From positions 930,001 to 994,000 of the forward strand of contig NZ_OW969598.1 of assembly GCF_943181435.1 (NCBI RefSeq): a stretch of 64,000 nucleotides of DNA, in the 5' to 3' direction. The notes beneath the pieces were generated by a model, which made no database searches, was not told the DNA's origin, and saw nothing but the letters and a program-made list of their open reading frames with translations. Shown in pieces: positions 62,913-64,000 of this stretch; within the stretch, counting starts at the first letter, position 1; each line of letters opens with the position of its first letter. A program made the translations under genes and the position numbers. This DNA comes from Neisseria sp. Marseille-Q6792 (GTDB lineage: Bacteria > Pseudomonadota > Gammaproteobacteria > Burkholderiales > Neisseriaceae).

Positions 62913-64000
62913 TCAGAACATACTGCGCACGCCCATATTGACCTGCCAATTCTGACGCATCTTGTGCATCGAAGACCTTTGCGCCTCAAAATAAAGCTGC
63001 CGTCCGTTTTCGGCATTGCGGCGCACCACGCCCAAGCCGTATTCCAACCAGCCGCCCCGGTGTTTGAATTCCTCCACGGCAGAGCCGTTGAACCTGTGGC
63101 GGATCGTGCCGATAAACTCGCGTTTGTACATCAGCTTGCCGTAGATATTCAGCCTGCCGCCGTCCAAACCGTCCACGCCCGCCCGAAAGCCGAACCGCCC
63201 CATCAGGCTGCGGAAATTGTCCGTCTCAGTAGACAGCCCGTTTGACAGCGAAAAGCCGTAGCCGCGCGTAAACCAGTAAGACAACTGCCCTTCCGGCTGC
63301 CACCAATAGGTTTTGCCGCCGTCTTGTTTTTCCATCCGCCTGCCGACTTCGGCGGAAAGCATATAGGCATTCAGGCGCGCCTCGTTCGATTCGACCCGTT
63401 TACCGACGTAATTGGTCAACCCGTAGCTGCCCTTATATCGGGCGATGTTGGCGACCAAATCATAATAAGCCCTGCTTTTCCTGTTGAACCAGGTGGAATA
63501 AACGCCTGTCGCCCTGCCGTAGATTTTGCCGCTTCCGGCGTAGTCTTCGGAAGCGTAGGACGATTGGAGATGGCGGAACATCAGCCCTTTGTAATGAATC
63601 CATTTGTCGCCGAACCCCGTCCGGTTGAAGCCGCCGGCAAAGCCCCAATAGCGGTTGCCGTAACCGCCCACGCGGTAATCGCTGCTGCTGCCGACGAATT
63701 TTCCGCCGACGCGTTTGAGCCAGACATTGTTGTCTTTCTGCGGCGTTTCGTCGGCGTGGATTTCGCCCATACGCTGCACCAGCGTTTCATCGGAAACCGC
63801 GTTCAACTGATATAACGCCTCGCCGAAAAGGACGCTGCTCGATGCGCCAGGCGTCAGGGTGGCCGGGTAGAGGTAGAAGTCCCGCTTACCGTCTGCGGAA
63901 ATATTGACATTTTTGGAAGCACCCGACTCGCCCAAGGTAAAACACCATCCTCCCTGTTCCGTACAGCGGACATTCAATTTGTATGATGCTTTATTGTCTT
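62913..64000 (-). CDS. autotransporter (type V secretion), C-terminal 361 residues
   Basis: The frame is open past the window edge, so the 5' end is missing. The C-terminal 270 residues form a classical 12-strand autotransporter beta-barrel: alternating hydrophobic strands (VWLKRVGGKFVGSSSDY, YWGFAGGFNRTGF, AYMLSAEVGRRMEK, WWQPEGQLSYWFTRGYGF) ending in an outer-membrane signature with terminal F (NWQVNMGVRSMF). Upstream is the end of the passenger (LNVRCTEQGGWCFTLGE, with two cysteines). Passenger function is outside the window. AutA/AutB- or VirG-like identity is possible but not claimed. Confidence 0.88.
   Translation of the reverse strand, partial: DNKASYKLNVRCTEQGGWCFTLGESGASKNVNISADGKRDFYLYPATLTPGASSSVLFGEALYQLNAVSDETLVQRMGEIHADETPQKDNNVWLKRVGGKFVGSSSDYRVGGYGNRYWGFAGGFNRTGFGDKWIHYKGLMFRHLQSSYASEDYAGSGKIYGRATGVYSTWFNRKSRAYYDLVANIARYKGSYGLTNYVGKRVESNEARLNAYMLSAEVGRRMEKQDGGKTYWWQPEGQLSYWFTRGYGFSLSNGLSTETDNFRSLMGRFGFRAGVDGLDGGRLNIYGKLMYKREFIGTIRHRFNGSAVEEFKHRGGWLEYGLGVVRRNAENGRQLYFEAQRSSMHKMRQNWQVNMGVRSMF

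Overview
The window is from a Neisseria chromosome, most likely N. meningitidis or a very close relative. The evidence is dozens of copies of the neisserial DNA uptake sequence (DUS, core GCCGTCTGAA), mostly as inverted pairs that act as terminators; six Correia elements (CREE, ends TATAGTGG/CCACTATA); three large mosaics of dRS3 repeats (ATTCCC-N8-GGGAAT; neisserial intergenic mosaic elements, NIMEs); and genes recognisable as neisserial forms of Mip, MtrA, LptFG and PotD. Apart from a few accessory patches, gene content and order look like ordinary core chromosome.

Layout. 1-6.3 kb (minus): pyrG (cut by the window edge), fadD, mnmA, a periplasmic PCu(A)C copper chaperone, dgkA, a Correia element and gshB. 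6.3-15.8 kb (minus): glnS, a lysO-deoR pair, a GntR/FadR-type regulator divergent from a predicted small RNA, osmC-like, purN with a DUF3108 partner, mip, holC and pepA. 16-22 kb (plus): lptF-lptG, acnB, argF. 22-26 kb (minus): the branched-chain amino acid cluster ilvI-ilvH-(small monooxygenase)-ilvC, then tRNA-Leu(CAA). 26.8-29.7 kb (plus): a Sco copper chaperone, a LEM-type GIY-YIG protein and a beta-hydroxyacid dehydrogenase. 29.7-31.8 kb is the accessory patch: a membrane-protein pseudogene broken by a CREE, a frameshift and a 3' truncation, then an AT-rich segment with an orphan C-terminal protein fragment followed 1 nt later by a 210-aa gene, the arrangement of a polymorphic toxin/immunity remnant. 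31.8-35.4 kb: sohB, a tRNA block (Leu-TAA, a tRNA-Cys-like relic, Cys, four Gly), pgsA, a membrane protein whose reading frame runs through a CREE, and a CxxC carboxymuconolactone-decarboxylase-family protein. 35.5-44 kb: mtrA, a lipoprotein, an EamA transporter, potD, alaS, a NIME array and gpmA. 44-50.5 kb (plus): parC, a PilS/PilR-like two-component pair and rsmJ. 50.5-52.6 kb: a NIME array with a 131-bp tandem repeat. 52.6-60 kb: a DUF2788 protein, metZ, hypotheticals, an amino-acid binding lipoprotein, class I fumarase and trkA. 60-62.8 kb: the largest NIME array, with a small GIY-YIG gene inside it. The window ends in the beta-barrel of an autotransporter.

How the genes work together. 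acnB and fumarase serve the TCA cycle. A palindrome nearly identical to one between the GntR gene and the predicted sRNA lies just upstream of acnB, so the three may form one circuit. lptF/lptG export LPS and sit divergent from pepA, as in enterobacteria. The copper chaperones PCu(A)C and Sco both serve respiratory cuproenzymes. Most transcription units end in DUS-pair hairpins.

The best candidates for something undescribed are the GntR/sRNA/acnB palindrome link, the tRNA-Cys-like sequence at 33027-33104 and the orphan toxin-tail/immunity module at 30958-31720. All calls were made by reading the sequence; no database search was run.
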